Source of the DNA: a virus
Reading direction: 5' to 3' (one strand)
IMG/VR virus record: IMGVR_UViG_3300025771_000253
Span: 1 to 20,473 of that record
Length of the DNA stretch: 20,473 nt
Below are positions 1-7,724 of the stretch, piece after piece. Position numbers and translations under genes: made by a program. The number at the start of each line of letters is the position of its first letter. Positions within the stretch are counted from its first letter, which is position 1. The notes beneath the pieces are model-generated. The model had not been told where the DNA came from. It searched no databases and saw only the letters and a program-made list of their open reading frames with translations.

Positions 1-3000
1 AATACGAACATTTGCATCGTCTGAAAAGTTTCTTATATCTAAATTACCTACATAATTATCTATAAAACTTGTAGCTGTATTGTGGTAAAGTTGCAGATCA
101 TCTGAAGACCCAATTTTAACCTTACCATTGTCGGGCAATGATATGTCATGGTTGAAGATAGCTGTACCAGCATCAGACATATCAAGGGTAAGGGCGGTAA
201 CTGCACCACCACCATCAACACCAATAAACTTTATATCTGCATCTGATATAATAGTTTTTATTTCTACATCACTGCCGTTTCTTCGAAAAGTTCCGTAATG
301 CGTTCCACCGTCATAAAACTGAACTTTGCCAAAATCGTCTGCATCTAAAATGATTTCGGTGGCGACATCTATTGTTAAGGCACCAGTTGCGTCACTTATT
401 GTACTTTCGTCAATACTAATATCACCTACGTCAAGCTGCCCCGTAACCAGTGCGCCAGTTGATGTTGTTTCAAACTTTTTTGAACCCCCATAATATAGCT
501 TTACCTGCCCCGTTGATGCTATCAACTCAATAGTATTCCCGCCTGTCCCTGCATTAATGTCGATATTGTTATTAGCGCCAGACGATACTATGAGTTTTCC
601 ATCACCACTTTTTACAAGGCGCGTGTGGCTTCCATCATGATAAATTTCTAGGTCTTGGGAAGCACCAAATTGCAGCCTATCATCAGTTGCACTACCACTG
701 TCTCCAAATTGAATTAAATTGCCATTGGTATCAAGTGTCCCGCCAAGTTGAGGTGTGGTGTCACCTACCAAATCAGTAGAGATGCCCGTAAGGGAAGAAC
801 CATCCCCTGAGAATGCGGTTGCGGTTACTGTTCCTGTTACTTCGACACCGCCTGTCTTTGTCGCAAGCTTCTGGCTCCCATAATGATATAGCTGAACTTC
901 GCCTGTTGATCCATCTGCAATAAAATAATTTGTAGTACCGCCAGAGCCATTATCACTTTGAATAAGAACATCTAAATCATTACCAAATTGCCTTATATAG
1001 AGATTACCCGTATAAATATCTATAAAATTATTAGTTGAATGATATAGTGTAAAATCAGAAGATGAACCAAGTCTTATCTGTGCGTTATCTGGAAATTCTA
1101 AGGAATTAGTAGAATTATCCCAAACAACGTCATAAACACTGCCTGAAAAAGTTACATCACCCGTAAAGGTTGCTCCCGCAAAACTTGGGCTTGCTGTGGT
1201 AGCAACATCTTGACCAATAGAGAATTGAGTTCCTGTCAAAGTGATGCCAGTTCCAGCGGTATAGACCGCCGTTTCAGCAACAACTGTGAATGTAATCGCT
1301 GTTGTGCCAAAGGTAATCGCACCAGTTTGGTTCATTACATAGAGTTCACCCGCGCCAGTACTACCTTCCTTTACAAAGAACGCATCGCCCTCACCAAGAG
1401 CATCCTTGTCAGAAGCACCATAGCTATCTGCATCCGTAGCACGGGTAAGAACCCAAGCGGTTGAGCCATCCCCAACAGTTGAAACGTAATAAATCCCATT
1501 GTGCGCTGAGTTTGTTTGATTATAGACCAACACACGATCATTGAGGCTTAGAGAAACCCCATCAATGCTTATAGCCGCATTGGTCCCTGCATTTGTAAGA
1601 GTGGCACCCACACCAGATGAGCCGTTGTTGTATGTAGCGTTGAGATTGCTTGGTGCTTCAACCCTAACTGGATCATGGTAATGAATACCCGCCGCAGCAA
1701 TTGTATCCACATATTCTTTCGTCGCAGCGTGTAAATTAGAAGTAGGATCAGCATTCAAGGTCAGAGTACCCGTCATTGTCCCGCCGCTGAGACTTAACTT
1801 ACTGTTCAGAGATGTTTGCAGTCCATCGACATTTGAAATGACGTGGTTATGGCTATCATCCGCCACAGTCACGCTAATAGATGTGGTCCCAGAACCGCTT
1901 ACATCTCCGCTCAGTGTGATTGTTTGGTTCGCAGTAAGCGCCCCTACCTCTTCAAGAGTATTGTTTACCCACGCGGTTCCATTCCATTTTAGGATTTCAC
2001 CCGAACTATTCGATGTAATAGTAACATTGGAAAGGCTATCCAGAGTGTGGTTATGGCTTGAAGTAGCAAACGCACTTGCTTGATTACCATCAAGAAGGTC
2101 TGCATCTAACCCTGAACCAGAGCCATCAACTGTTTTAATGGCGGTCAATATCTCACTGGCTGTTTGATCCGCTGTAGCGTTTGCCTCAACCCCATCAAGC
2201 TTCGTTTTGTCAGATGCGGACATGAAGCCATCTGCGCTTGTAGTCGCATTAGTGTGGTCATGGCTATCGTCTGCAACCGTTGCAGTGATGCTGACATTAG
2301 CTGAACCGTCAAATGTGGTGCTGCCACTAACATCACCCGTTAGGCTAATTGTACGCCCTGTCTCAAGGGCAGAGGCGGTATCTGCATTTCCAGTAACATC
2401 CCCTGTTAAATTACCAGTAACATTACCAGTAACGCTTCCAGTAAAGGTCGCATCTGTTCCATCAGTACCGCTGTCCAATACAGATGTGCCATTAGTTGCC
2501 TTAACATCCCCCGTTAAGTTACCCGTAACATTACCCGTAACATTAGTTGTAAACCCGCTACTGGTTACTGTCGCAACATCTGTCCCACCAACTTGGAACT
2601 TTAAGGAACCTGTGCCACGCTCATTAATTATAGTGTTCGTTCCGTTATGAACGATTTCAAGATCATTATCAGTACCGATTGAAAGCTTTGAGTTGTCAGT
2701 CAACCCAAGATCGCCCGTCATTGTATCGCCATCTAACTGGACGAAATCATCAGCCGCAGAGGTAATAAATACATAGGCTGTTCCTGACAGGCTTATTGCG
2801 CTATCAGCATTATTGCTTTCCAAAACTGTTCTGGAAAGTGAAGTACCCGAACTTGTGTATGTGCCAGTGCCAATTTCCCAGTTGTCGCCATCCTCAATGA
2901 CGTAACGGACCTCATCTCCGTTTACGACCCCTGCTTCTTCAAATGTTTGATAACCCGCTACGGCTGACCCTAAGGTAATTGTCGATGTGCCTGTAGTCGC

Positions 3001-3042
3001 TGTGGACATTTTGGCTCTATTCACGAACACTTTTTTCGCCAT
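1..3042 (-). CDS. Tail fibre-like structural protein, 3' end beyond left edge
   Basis: One open frame of 1014 codons from an ATG at 3042 runs to position 1 with no stop, so the C terminus is missing. An AGGAGA ribosome binding site lies at 3050-3055. The protein is low in Cys and rich in Gly, Thr, Ser, Asn and Asp, as in phage fibres. It has an N-terminal head (about residues 1-100), a TGNVTGNLTGDV repeat tract (about 165-220), two SHNH/SHDH-type segments and the fibre phrase DKTKLDGVEANAT (about 275), a compact domain at about 450-590, and then recurring units built on 'DLxLYHxG' and 'VKLYYGGSKKFETT..GxxVTG'. Such units are typical of fibres in environmental tailed phages. Role inferred: virion fibre or tail-tip protein for host contact. 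The exact attachment point in the virion cannot be told. Confidence 0.8.
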   Translation of the reverse strand, partial: MAKKVFVNRAKMSTATTGTSTITLGSAVAGYQTFEEAGVVNGDEVRYVIEDGDNWEIGTGTYTSSGTSLSRTVLESNNADSAISLSGTAYVFITSAADDFVQLDGDTMTGDLGLTDNSKLSIGTDNDLEIVHNGTNTIINERGTGSLKFQVGGTDVATVTSSGFTTNVTGNVTGNLTGDVKATNGTSVLDSGTDGTDATFTGSVTGNVTGNLTGDVTGNADTASALETGRTISLTGDVSGSTTFDGSANVSITATVADDSHDHTNATTSADGFMSASDKTKLDGVEANATADQTASEILTAIKTVDGSGSGLDADLLDGNQASAFATSSHNHTLDSLSNVTITSNSSGEILKWNGTAWVNNTLEEVGALTANQTITLSGDVSGSGTTSISVTVADDSHNHVISNVDGLQTSLNSKLSLSGGTMTGTLTLNADPTSNLHAATKEYVDTIAAAGIHYHDPVRVEAPSNLNATYNNGSSGVGATLTNAGTNAAISIDGVSLSLNDRVLVYNQTNSAHNGIYYVSTVGDGSTAWVLTRATDADSYGASDKDALGEGDAFFVKEGSTGAGELYVMNQTGAITFGTTAITFTVVAETAVYTAGTGITLTGTQFSIGQDVATTASPSFAGATFTGDVTFSGSVYDVVWDNSTNSLEFPDNAQIRLGSSSDFTLYHSTNNFIDIYTGNLYIRQFGNDLDVLIQSDNGSGGTTNYFIADGSTGEVQLYHYGSQKLATKTGGVEVTGTVTATAFSGDGSSLTGISTDLVGDTTPQLGGTLDTNGNLIQFGDSGSATDDRLQFGASQDLEIYHDGSHTRLVKSGDGKLIVSSGANNNIDINAGTGGNTIELIASTGQVKLYYGGSKKFETTSTGALVTGQLDVGDISIDESTISDATGALTIDVATEIILDADDFGKVQFYDGGTHYGTFRRNGSDVEIKTIISDADIKFIGVDGGGAVTALTLDMSDAGTAIFNHDISLPDNGKVKIGSSDDLQLYHNTATSFIDNYVGNLDIRNFSDDANVRI
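2392..2553 (-). repeat. Short tandem-type repeats coding for TGNVTGNLTGDV
   Basis: Two clusters (about 2392-2445 and 2503-2553) repeat short blocks of the type ccagtaacattaccagtaac inside the fibre gene. Read on the minus strand they give the repeated protein phrase TGNVTGNLTGDV. The repeats are in frame and look like fibre-shaft coding repeats rather than a regulatory or CRISPR array. They could allow length change by recombination or slippage. Confidence 0.6.
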
Positions 3043-3074
3043 AGCGAGTTCTCCTATTTTAAATTACTAGCAAA

Positions 3075-3446
3075 TTATGCTGGATCAGGGATACCAATAT
3101 CAAATGTTGCTAGAGTAAAGGTGTTGCCAGAGGTAACTGCCTGTGACGCTGTAAGCGTTCCCGTTGCCAAGAGGCGTGAGTTGCTTGTGTCAGTAATCGC
3201 GTAATGTGTGGCTGTTCCAGTAGCACTGATTGATCCATCAGTAATAGCCGCCACCGTCACTTTGCGCCCCCCGCCCGTTCTATCGCTTGGTGCAGCAATA
3301 GAAAGAGAAGTTGAATTTCCAAGAGTGTACGTGGAAGTAGCTTCTGTGTAAGTAGTGGCTTCTTGAGAAGTTACGTCGATGCGAGAGGCTTCAGTGTCCA
3401 GAACCGATAGGCCACTATCAAAGACGCGATCATTTAAGGTTGCCAT
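3075..3446 (-). CDS. Hypothetical virion-associated protein, 123 aa
   Basis: Starts at an ATG with a strong GGAGG site (gene-strand context cggagggccgaaaATG) and ends 32 nt before the fibre gene. The product is acidic, Thr/Ser/Ala rich and has no Cys, no membrane segment and no enzyme motif. Its pattern suggests a beta-rich particle protein: an N-terminal stretch with LNDRVFDSGLSVLDTEASRI, then alternating hydrophobic/polar residues with many T, S and G. It lies between head genes and the fibre gene, so a head decoration, head-tail joining or fibre-associated role is possible. I do not recognise a named family, and the function is unproven. Confidence 0.7.
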   Translation of the reverse strand: MATLNDRVFDSGLSVLDTEASRIDVTSQEATTYTEATSTYTLGNSTSLSIAAPSDRTGGGRKVTVAAITDGSISATGTATHYAITDTSNSRLLATGTLTASQAVTSGNTFTLATFDIGIPDPA

Positions 3447-3482
3447 TTTCGGCCCTCCGTTGATTGTTGCATATGCACCATG

Positions 3483-3511
3483 AACTTAGCACAAACAATG
3501 ATCACACTCAA
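3483..3511 (-). promoter_or_regulatory. Possible leftward promoter before 123-aa gene and fibre gene
   Basis: On the minus strand TTGAGT (3506-3511) is followed after 17 nt by TAAGTT (3483-3488), with TG just upstream of the -10 (TGCTAAGTT, extended -10 type). The match to sigma70 consensus is moderate (4/6 and 3/6). It lies in the 80-nt gap before the 123-aa gene, so it could give extra transcription of that gene and the fibre. The same -10 hexamer and 17-nt spacer occur in the candidate at 7663-7691. Confidence 0.35.
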
Positions 3512-3526
3512 CGATTAGAGCCTTGT

Positions 3527-3844
3527 CTATTTTTTTACTTTCGGGGGACGTCCGCGCTTTTTCTTTGGCGGCGTGGGTTCTTCCCATGCTTCATTCACAT
3601 CAGGAGTGCTAGGGTCATCAGCCTTCAATTTACCTTTTGCATCTCTAGCACGTTTTCTCTTTGTTTCTGTCGGCCCTGCGTTGCCACCGATTTCGTTTGC
3701 AAATCCAAGAGATACTAAAGTAGAGAATACCTTCTCTTGCCATTTTTCGGTAGCTTCGTATTGGGTACCCGCAAGATACTTCATTGACACAGCACCATCT
3801 TCACGGGCTTTTCCACTTGCGGTCTTAACCATCATTATCTTCAT
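3527..3844 (-). CDS. Small basic protein with AT-hook-like tail, 105 aa
   Basis: Starts at ATG 3844 behind GGGAG (gene strand GGGAGtagcacATG). The N-terminal 60 residues hold a short conserved-looking core (VSMKYLAGTQYEATEKW, then VFSTLVSLGFANEIGG). The rest is charged, Pro/Lys rich and probably disordered, ending in KKKRGRPPKVKK, which contains the RGRPPK core of an AT-hook. AT-hooks bind the minor groove of AT-rich DNA, so contact with packaged DNA is possible, but a simple basic tail is equally plausible. It lies directly downstream of the capsid gene across a strong hairpin. No family name is assigned. Confidence 0.7.
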   Translation of the reverse strand: MKIMMVKTASGKAREDGAVSMKYLAGTQYEATEKWQEKVFSTLVSLGFANEIGGNAGPTETKRKRARDAKGKLKADDPSTPDVNEAWEEPTPPKKKRGRPPKVKK

Positions 3845-3865
3845 GTGCTACTCCCAGAGGTGAAG

Positions 3866-3883
3866 GGGGGGCCGAAGCCCCCC
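3866..3883 (-). terminator. GC-rich hairpin with cUUCGg loop after capsid gene
   Basis: The minus strand reads GGGGGGC-TTCG-GCCCCCC, a perfect 7-bp GC stem closed by the very stable cUUCGg tetraloop, starting 9 nt after the capsid stop codon. On the minus strand no T-run follows, so full termination is unlikely. On the plus strand an offset T-run (3890-3894) follows. Best reading: an attenuator or mRNA 3'-end stabiliser that lets capsid mRNA exceed that of downstream genes. A weak plus-strand terminator is the alternative. Confidence 0.55.
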
Positions 3884-3892
3884 GTTCAATTT

Positions 3893-5107
3893 TTACGGAT
3901 GTTCAAGAACGCGCATTGCCTCTGCAAGCACTACTTCACCACCTACGCGGCGGCGTGCAATGTAACGCACGTTACCCGATGAGGCTTGTGAGTATGGATC
4001 GCGCAGAACAGAAAGCGCAACACGATCAACAATCATAAAGCCACGGCGATAATCACCGAAGATTACAGATTTGTTTCCTGTGCCAATATCCGCAACATCA
4101 AGCGCCTCTACATATGGATGGCCCAAGATTGTGTTTGGCAAACCAGACTGACCTGAGAACCCTGTCTGGAAGATGTACTGACCAGCAGTATCTTTCAGCT
4201 TACGGATTGCACCAAGTGTAGCGCGGTTCATCATAAATGAAGCTGCACGGGCATAGTCTGATTTGAGGTCGTGAACCAAATCCATCAAGTCATCGGTAGT
4301 AATTGCCGCTGCACCCGCCGCCGTTGTTGATGAAACCGTTGTGCCGTTGGTAATACCTGTTGGCTTGTTGGTTCCGTTTCCAGAAATAAACGCTGCACCT
4401 TCCGCTTTTGCAAATTGCTCTGCAAACTCTTGGTTCATTTCCGCTTCAAGATCAAACACGCTGTCTTCAAGCAATGCACTTGAAATATCAACCAGAGCGT
4501 AAAGCTCATGGGTTGGGATCGTATTCAGAGAAGTGGTATAACCAGTTGTCTCTGTACGTGATCCAGTTTCAGCTGTCCATGCCGCCGCGAAAGTCGCTGT
4601 TTTGCTTGGAACTTCGATTTCCTTGTTTGATGTCTGGCGAACACGCGCAACAGAACGAACAGGAGAAATCTCTGTAATTACTTTTACAAGCTCTTCAACG
4701 TACTCGGCTGGTGCCAAGTTACCCGCAGTTGCCGCAGTACCGACTGTAAGAGCTTTAAGCTCCATTTCGTCCATACCTTGCTCACCCTTGCGCATGAAGC
4801 TGTCCCAAGCCTTGAGGCTAATGTCGACTTCTTTGGCTTCCATTGCGTTTGCAGGGCGTCTCAACATCTTTTCGATTTCGCCAAGCTTTTCACCAAAGTT
4901 TTCGCTGGCTTTCTCTTGCTGCACCAGCTTTTGGTTAATGGCTTCGTAACGGTCAAGGTCAGCTTCGATTTTCGCAAGCTTTTCCTCTGTTACAGGGTCA
5001 GATGAACCCTTGGCTTCAATTTCCGCTAGACGCGCATCGTTTACCTTTTTGAACTCTTCAAAGGCACCCGCCATTGCGTCAACGGCTACTTTTACCTGAT
5101 CTTCCAT
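3893..5107 (-). CDS. Major capsid protein, HK97 fold
   Basis: The 404-aa product forms the icosahedral head shell. Residues 1-85 are charged and coiled-coil-like (scaffolding delta-domain type). A likely maturation cut lies near residues 110-125 (EMELKALTVG region), followed by the mature shell domain beginning around NLAPAEYVEEL, with the family phrases PVRSVARV, VPSKTATFAAAW, GNGTNKPTGI and FGDYRRGFMIVDR. Order and length fit the HK97-type phage capsid family. The frame extends 19 codons further upstream into the protease gene, but ATG 5107 is preferred because GGAG sits at proper spacing (cGGAGtgatcaaATG). It begins 16 nt after the protease stop, and protease-then-capsid is the standard order. 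Confidence 0.93.
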   Translation of the reverse strand: MEDQVKVAVDAMAGAFEEFKKVNDARLAEIEAKGSSDPVTEEKLAKIEADLDRYEAINQKLVQQEKASENFGEKLGEIEKMLRRPANAMEAKEVDISLKAWDSFMRKGEQGMDEMELKALTVGTAATAGNLAPAEYVEELVKVITEISPVRSVARVRQTSNKEIEVPSKTATFAAAWTAETGSRTETTGYTTSLNTIPTHELYALVDISSALLEDSVFDLEAEMNQEFAEQFAKAEGAAFISGNGTNKPTGITNGTTVSSTTAAGAAAITTDDLMDLVHDLKSDYARAASFMMNRATLGAIRKLKDTAGQYIFQTGFSGQSGLPNTILGHPYVEALDVADIGTGNKSVIFGDYRRGFMIVDRVALSVLRDPYSQASSGNVRYIARRRVGGEVVLAEAMRVLEHP

Positions 5108-5123
5108 TTGATCACTCCGTTGA

Positions 5124-5975
5124 TTAGGATTTAAGGATGTTTGTAAAGCGACTAATCGCTTCAAGGACTTCTGGCGTCTCCTCTTTTACAGCATCCCGCT
5201 GTTCCAGTGCCACGGCGACCGCAGATGCGGCGACCTTTGCCTCGTTGCGCGATAGGCTACCTGCATCCCGCAGAAGTTCCTCCCATTCACGCACCGTGCG
5301 TTCCGCACCCTTTACTGCCTGAACCCGTGCACGGGGGTTCATGGGGAAAGTGACTGCGGAAATCTCCATTAGGTCAACAGATTTTAGATAGCGCCTTTTA
5401 CGCTTCTCATCATATTCAACCCCCTTTGGGTCTACGCGATAGCCGATTGAAAGGCCATCAAGCGCACCCATCTTCATAAGCTCATAAACTTCGCGTCCGC
5501 GCTGCGTTCCCATAGCAAGACGACCCTTTACTTTAAGGCCACGGCGGTCCTCTATGATTTCATCAAAAACGCCAATTGGTTCATCTTGACGGTGCTGGTA
5601 AAGCATTTTGACAGCTTTTGCGCCCTTTTTGCCAATTGACGAAGCAAAAGCACCCTCGACAACAATGTCATTTCCAAGGTCTTTGTTGCCAAAAATTGAG
5701 CCATATCCAGTAAATACGCCCTTTTCCTCTGCGTCATCATGCGCTTTATACTCAAACGCAATATCTATTGTTTCTGATTTTGTTTCGTCAATTGCTTCCA
5801 TTTCATCGCAATCAACTGTATTGTCATTTACCATCTTTGCGCCCTCGTACTGGGAATTACAAACAGCAACCCTTTGATTACTATCTGGAAATTCGTCTCT
5901 TACCTTTTCATCGCCCATACATCTGGACATAAAGTCATCCCGATCTTCACCCAAGTTTGGCTGTGGCAATGGCAT
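5124..5975 (-). CDS. Prohead maturation protease, HK97 type
   Basis: The 283-aa product should cleave the capsid delta domain and itself during head maturation. The protease domain (about residues 68-225) begins FEYKAH and FTGYGSIFGNKDLGNDIV, contains the catalytic His in LYQHRQDEPIG (His128) and Ser in GLSIGYR (Ser176), and ends with DLMEISAVTFPMNP, which carries the family's acidic residue (Glu204). This matches the U35/S78 prohead protease group. The first 48 residues form an extra module with FMSRCM, EFPDSNQRVAVC and two spaced Cys, often seen at the N terminus of such phage proteins. Residues 225-283 are helical and possibly scaffold-like. The start ATG 5975 has GAGG six nt upstream. Confidence 0.9.
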   Translation of the reverse strand: MPLPQPNLGEDRDDFMSRCMGDEKVRDEFPDSNQRVAVCNSQYEGAKMVNDNTVDCDEMEAIDETKSETIDIAFEYKAHDDAEEKGVFTGYGSIFGNKDLGNDIVVEGAFASSIGKKGAKAVKMLYQHRQDEPIGVFDEIIEDRRGLKVKGRLAMGTQRGREVYELMKMGALDGLSIGYRVDPKGVEYDEKRKRRYLKSVDLMEISAVTFPMNPRARVQAVKGAERTVREWEELLRDAGSLSRNEAKVAASAVAVALEQRDAVKEETPEVLEAISRFTNILKS

Positions 5976-5997
5976 ACTAGACCTCGTTGTTTAAGCT

Positions 5998-6026
5998 AAT
6001 GTAACATACTAATAGTGGTTTTTGAA
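5998..6026 (-). promoter_or_regulatory. Possible weak promoter before protease-capsid genes
   Basis: In the 58-nt gap between the Mu F-like gene and the protease gene, the minus strand has TTCAAA (6021-6026), 17 nt, then TACATT (5998-6003); each matches 4/6 of the sigma70 consensus. An imperfect AT-rich inverted repeat (6002-6010 with 6026-6036) overlaps it. A booster promoter for capsid production would make sense, but AT-rich gaps give such matches by chance. Confidence 0.25.
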
Positions 6027-6033
6027 GTATATG

Positions 6034-6816
6034 TTAATCCCTAAAGATTTCGTCCTCATCCGCAACATAAAGAGTTGCACATCTGCAATTTACATTGTTC
6101 GCTGGACCGCCTCTTGGATCATGCGTATGCGACATGCGATATTCAACGCCATTGTAACGCACTATAAAATCCTCGTCTGGTCCTACTTGCACACCATTCA
6201 TTACCGCATGGTGCGACCTTGAGCGGCTATCTGATACCGCAGCCCATTGCTTGTTATATCTAAGAGGCTGATCTTGTATCGCTGTATGGGTAGCCCATGA
6301 TGCAGCGCCATGCGTTTCTGTTCGCGCTATTGTAGCCGCCCTAGATCGCCCCATTGCGCCGCCTGTGCGTTCCCTGATCAAACTAGCAATCGCGGCTACT
6401 CCAAGCGCGTCTGCTTCCCCTGCGAATATGGCACCCCTGATAATATTAGCTGTAGTGTTGCTTATTCCTGTTATGCGGTTTGCCCCATATAACAAGATGT
6501 ATTGATCAATCAAAAGCTCAAACGCCGTGCGCTTTGTATTGTCATAAACCCTATTGCTGAAAGTAGTAATGACGCTTGCGTAATGTGCGCGAAGAACCCT
6601 TTCAACATCGGCCTCGTGTTGAAGGTCTCTCATTGTAAAGCTGTTGAAGCGTTCAAAATTATTTGCCGCTTGCTGTCCAGCTTTTGCAAAGACCGCAAGC
6701 ATCGCGGTGCCAAGAGACTTTTCATAAGACAGCCGAAGCCTGTTTATTTCACCAAGCTCTCTCGCAATGTTTAATCGTCTGCGACCCTCGGCTTTGATAA
6801 AAACTGGTATGTTCAT
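6034..6816 (-). CDS. Phage head morphogenesis protein, Mu F-like (SPP1 gp7-type)
   Basis: The 260-aa product is a minor head protein, a few copies of which join the portal during prohead assembly. The N-terminal half is helical (residues 1-110). The C-terminal domain carries family landmarks: RAATIARTETHGAASWATHTA, then QWAAVSDSRSRSHHAVMNG, and the closing NNVNCRCATL with the paired Cys typical of the Mu F domain. Length and order match. It sits between small unknowns and the protease, within the head module. The ATG at 6816 has no strong ribosome binding site; it starts 12 nt after the upstream stop, so coupled translation is likely. Confidence 0.85.
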   Translation of the reverse strand: MNIPVFIKAEGRRRLNIARELGEINRLRLSYEKSLGTAMLAVFAKAGQQAANNFERFNSFTMRDLQHEADVERVLRAHYASVITTFSNRVYDNTKRTAFELLIDQYILLYGANRITGISNTTANIIRGAIFAGEADALGVAAIASLIRERTGGAMGRSRAATIARTETHGAASWATHTAIQDQPLRYNKQWAAVSDSRSRSHHAVMNGVQVGPDEDFIVRYNGVEYRMSHTHDPRGGPANNVNCRCATLYVADEDEIFRD

Positions 6817-6828
6817 ATGATTGATGTA

Positions 6829-7092
6829 TCACGAATAAAGCTCCATGACTATATGTTCAATCATTTCTTGGTGCAACTCTGTAGCCCTGTTAAAGCACAT
6901 ATTGACTGTAGAGGCGTCAACCGTGCGCTCTACGATCGCCTTCATATCGCTTTTAACATTCTGTTCAACCTTTATAGTAGCCGTTGGGCCGTCCAGAGGA
7001 AATGCTGTGAGCAAGCCACAACGCTTGTCGCCGTAAAAAATATCCCAAGCTGGAACATCCTTGTGAACTCGCTTTTTGCTGTATTGGAACAC
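6829..7092 (-). CDS. Hypothetical protein, 87 aa, GTG start
   Basis: The frame starts with GTG at 7092, chosen because AAGGAG lies 7 nt upstream (gene strand AAGGAGacagacaGTG). The product is mixed alpha/beta with DVPAWDIFYGDKRCGLL near the middle and two Cys, ending in a helical, acidic segment (ATELHQEMIEHIVMELYS). No signal peptide, membrane segment or known motif is visible. It lies in a run of three small leftward genes just upstream of the Mu F-like gene, 12 nt before it. A head-assembly accessory role is possible from context only. Confidence 0.65.
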   Translation of the reverse strand: MFQYSKKRVHKDVPAWDIFYGDKRCGLLTAFPLDGPTATIKVEQNVKSDMKAIVERTVDASTVNMCFNRATELHQEMIEHIVMELYS

Positions 7093-7103
7093 TGTCTGTC
7101 TCC

Positions 7104-7283
7104 TTACGGTATATAAAAGATCATCTTTGTACCATCATCTGGGTTGCCCTCAAGCCCCTCGCGTAAAGCCCATAAAGCCTCGTAAGACTTCTTGCTTTTC
7201 TCGGACAGCTTGTCCCAACCTCTGCGATCCATTGTCTCTAAGATGTGATCAATCGCATCTATAACTTGTCCCTCTCTTACCAT
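7104..7283 (-). CDS. Hypothetical protein, 59 aa
   Basis: Two ATGs occur at 7289 and 7283; the second (MVREGQVIDAIDHIL) is preferred because AGGGGGA is then at workable spacing, while it almost touches the first. The product is small, charged and predicted helical (DAIDHILETMDRRGWDKLSEKSKKSYEALWALREGLEG), with no Cys and no membrane segment. The purine-rich ribosome site overlaps the end of the preceding gene, so the two are probably translated together. Not recognised; function unknown. Confidence 0.6.
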   Translation of the reverse strand: MVREGQVIDAIDHILETMDRRGWDKLSEKSKKSYEALWALREGLEGNPDDGTKMIFYIP

Positions 7284-7295
7284 TTTCATTCCCCC

Positions 7296-7637
7296 TTATG
7301 CTGCGTGTACTGCGCTGTATCCGATTTGGATAAATCCGATATTTGCTATTACTGCGATGGTGCCATCCTCTGCGATAAGTATGTCTCCGACTGATGCTGA
7401 TGAAAGTGCAGCATAGCGAGTAATCTTTTCTTCTGGTCCAATATTCCCGACCTCGAAAGCATCGTTGTAATCTTTCGCATCAAGTGTTGCCACTCTAGTA
7501 TAAAAGAATTTGTCCCAAGCATCCCGCGCTATACCGCCTATCTTGTTGTCGCTGAAATCCATCATCATGTCGATTTTGGCCTTGTCCGCTGCGGGTGTCG
7601 CTGTAGCTGCTTTGATTTGGTAAAGATCGTATCTCAT
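7296..7637 (-). CDS. Hypothetical protein, 113 aa
   Basis: The open frame reaches an ATG at 7691, but the internal ATG at 7637 (MRYDLYQIKAAT) has AGGAG well placed (gene strand AGGAGaaagcacATG), so the shorter form is annotated. The middle is soluble with WDKFFYTRVATLDAKDYNDAFEVGNIG. The C-terminal 45 residues are hydrophobic and beta-rich (ASVGDILIAEDGTIAVIANIGFIQIGY), not clearly a membrane helix. It is the first leftward gene after the inserted rightward cassette, next to the divergent promoter region, so it probably leads the transcript that restarts here. No family recognised. Confidence 0.65.
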   Translation of the reverse strand: MRYDLYQIKAATATPAADKAKIDMMMDFSDNKIGGIARDAWDKFFYTRVATLDAKDYNDAFEVGNIGPEEKITRYAALSSASVGDILIAEDGTIAVIANIGFIQIGYSAVHAA

Positions 7638-7662
7638 GTGCTTTCTCCTTTGCCTTGCATAC

Positions 7663-7691
7663 AACTTATCCACAAAATTTGTTGATGTCAA
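7663..7691 (-). promoter_or_regulatory. Leftward promoter restarting head-gene transcription
   Basis: On the minus strand a perfect TTGACA (7686-7691) is followed after 17 nt by TAAGTT (7663-7668). It points at the 113-aa gene and the capsid group. Because terminators at 9284-9309 and 9421-9457 should stop leftward transcripts from the terminase side, a restart promoter is expected here. Its -10 overlaps the DnaA-box match. Confidence 0.5.
7666..7674 (+). promoter_or_regulatory. Perfect DnaA-box match, with a second near match at 7734-7742
   Basis: TTATCCACA at 7666-7674 matches the bacterial DnaA box consensus TTATNCACA exactly. ATATCCACA at 7734-7742 differs at one base and has the same orientation. 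Between them lies an AT-rich stretch (about 7691-7720). The boxes fall in the leftward -10 and the spacer of the rightward promoter, so DnaA or a phage analogue could regulate both promoters; a replication origin is a less certain option. Confidence 0.45.
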
Positions 7692-7724
7692 TAACTTTTT
7701 TGTTAATTATTTTAACTTTTTGCG

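Noticed and set aside
2207-2650. 147-codon open frame on the plus strand
   Set aside because: It lies fully inside the fibre gene on the other strand, is Val/Pro/Leu repetitive because of the coding repeats there, and has no ribosome site.
1-3042. Fibre gene considered as target of a diversity-generating retroelement
   Set aside because: No reverse transcriptase gene or template repeat was seen in the window; a template outside the window cannot be excluded.
4408-5005. Several plus-strand open frames across the capsid gene
   Set aside because: They oppose a clear capsid gene and have no recognisable protein features or start signals.
6002-6036. AT-rich inverted repeat between Mu F-like and protease genes
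   Set aside because: The stem is AT-only with a 2-nt bulge and no U-run, so it is weak as a terminator; noted only as overlapping a weak promoter candidate.
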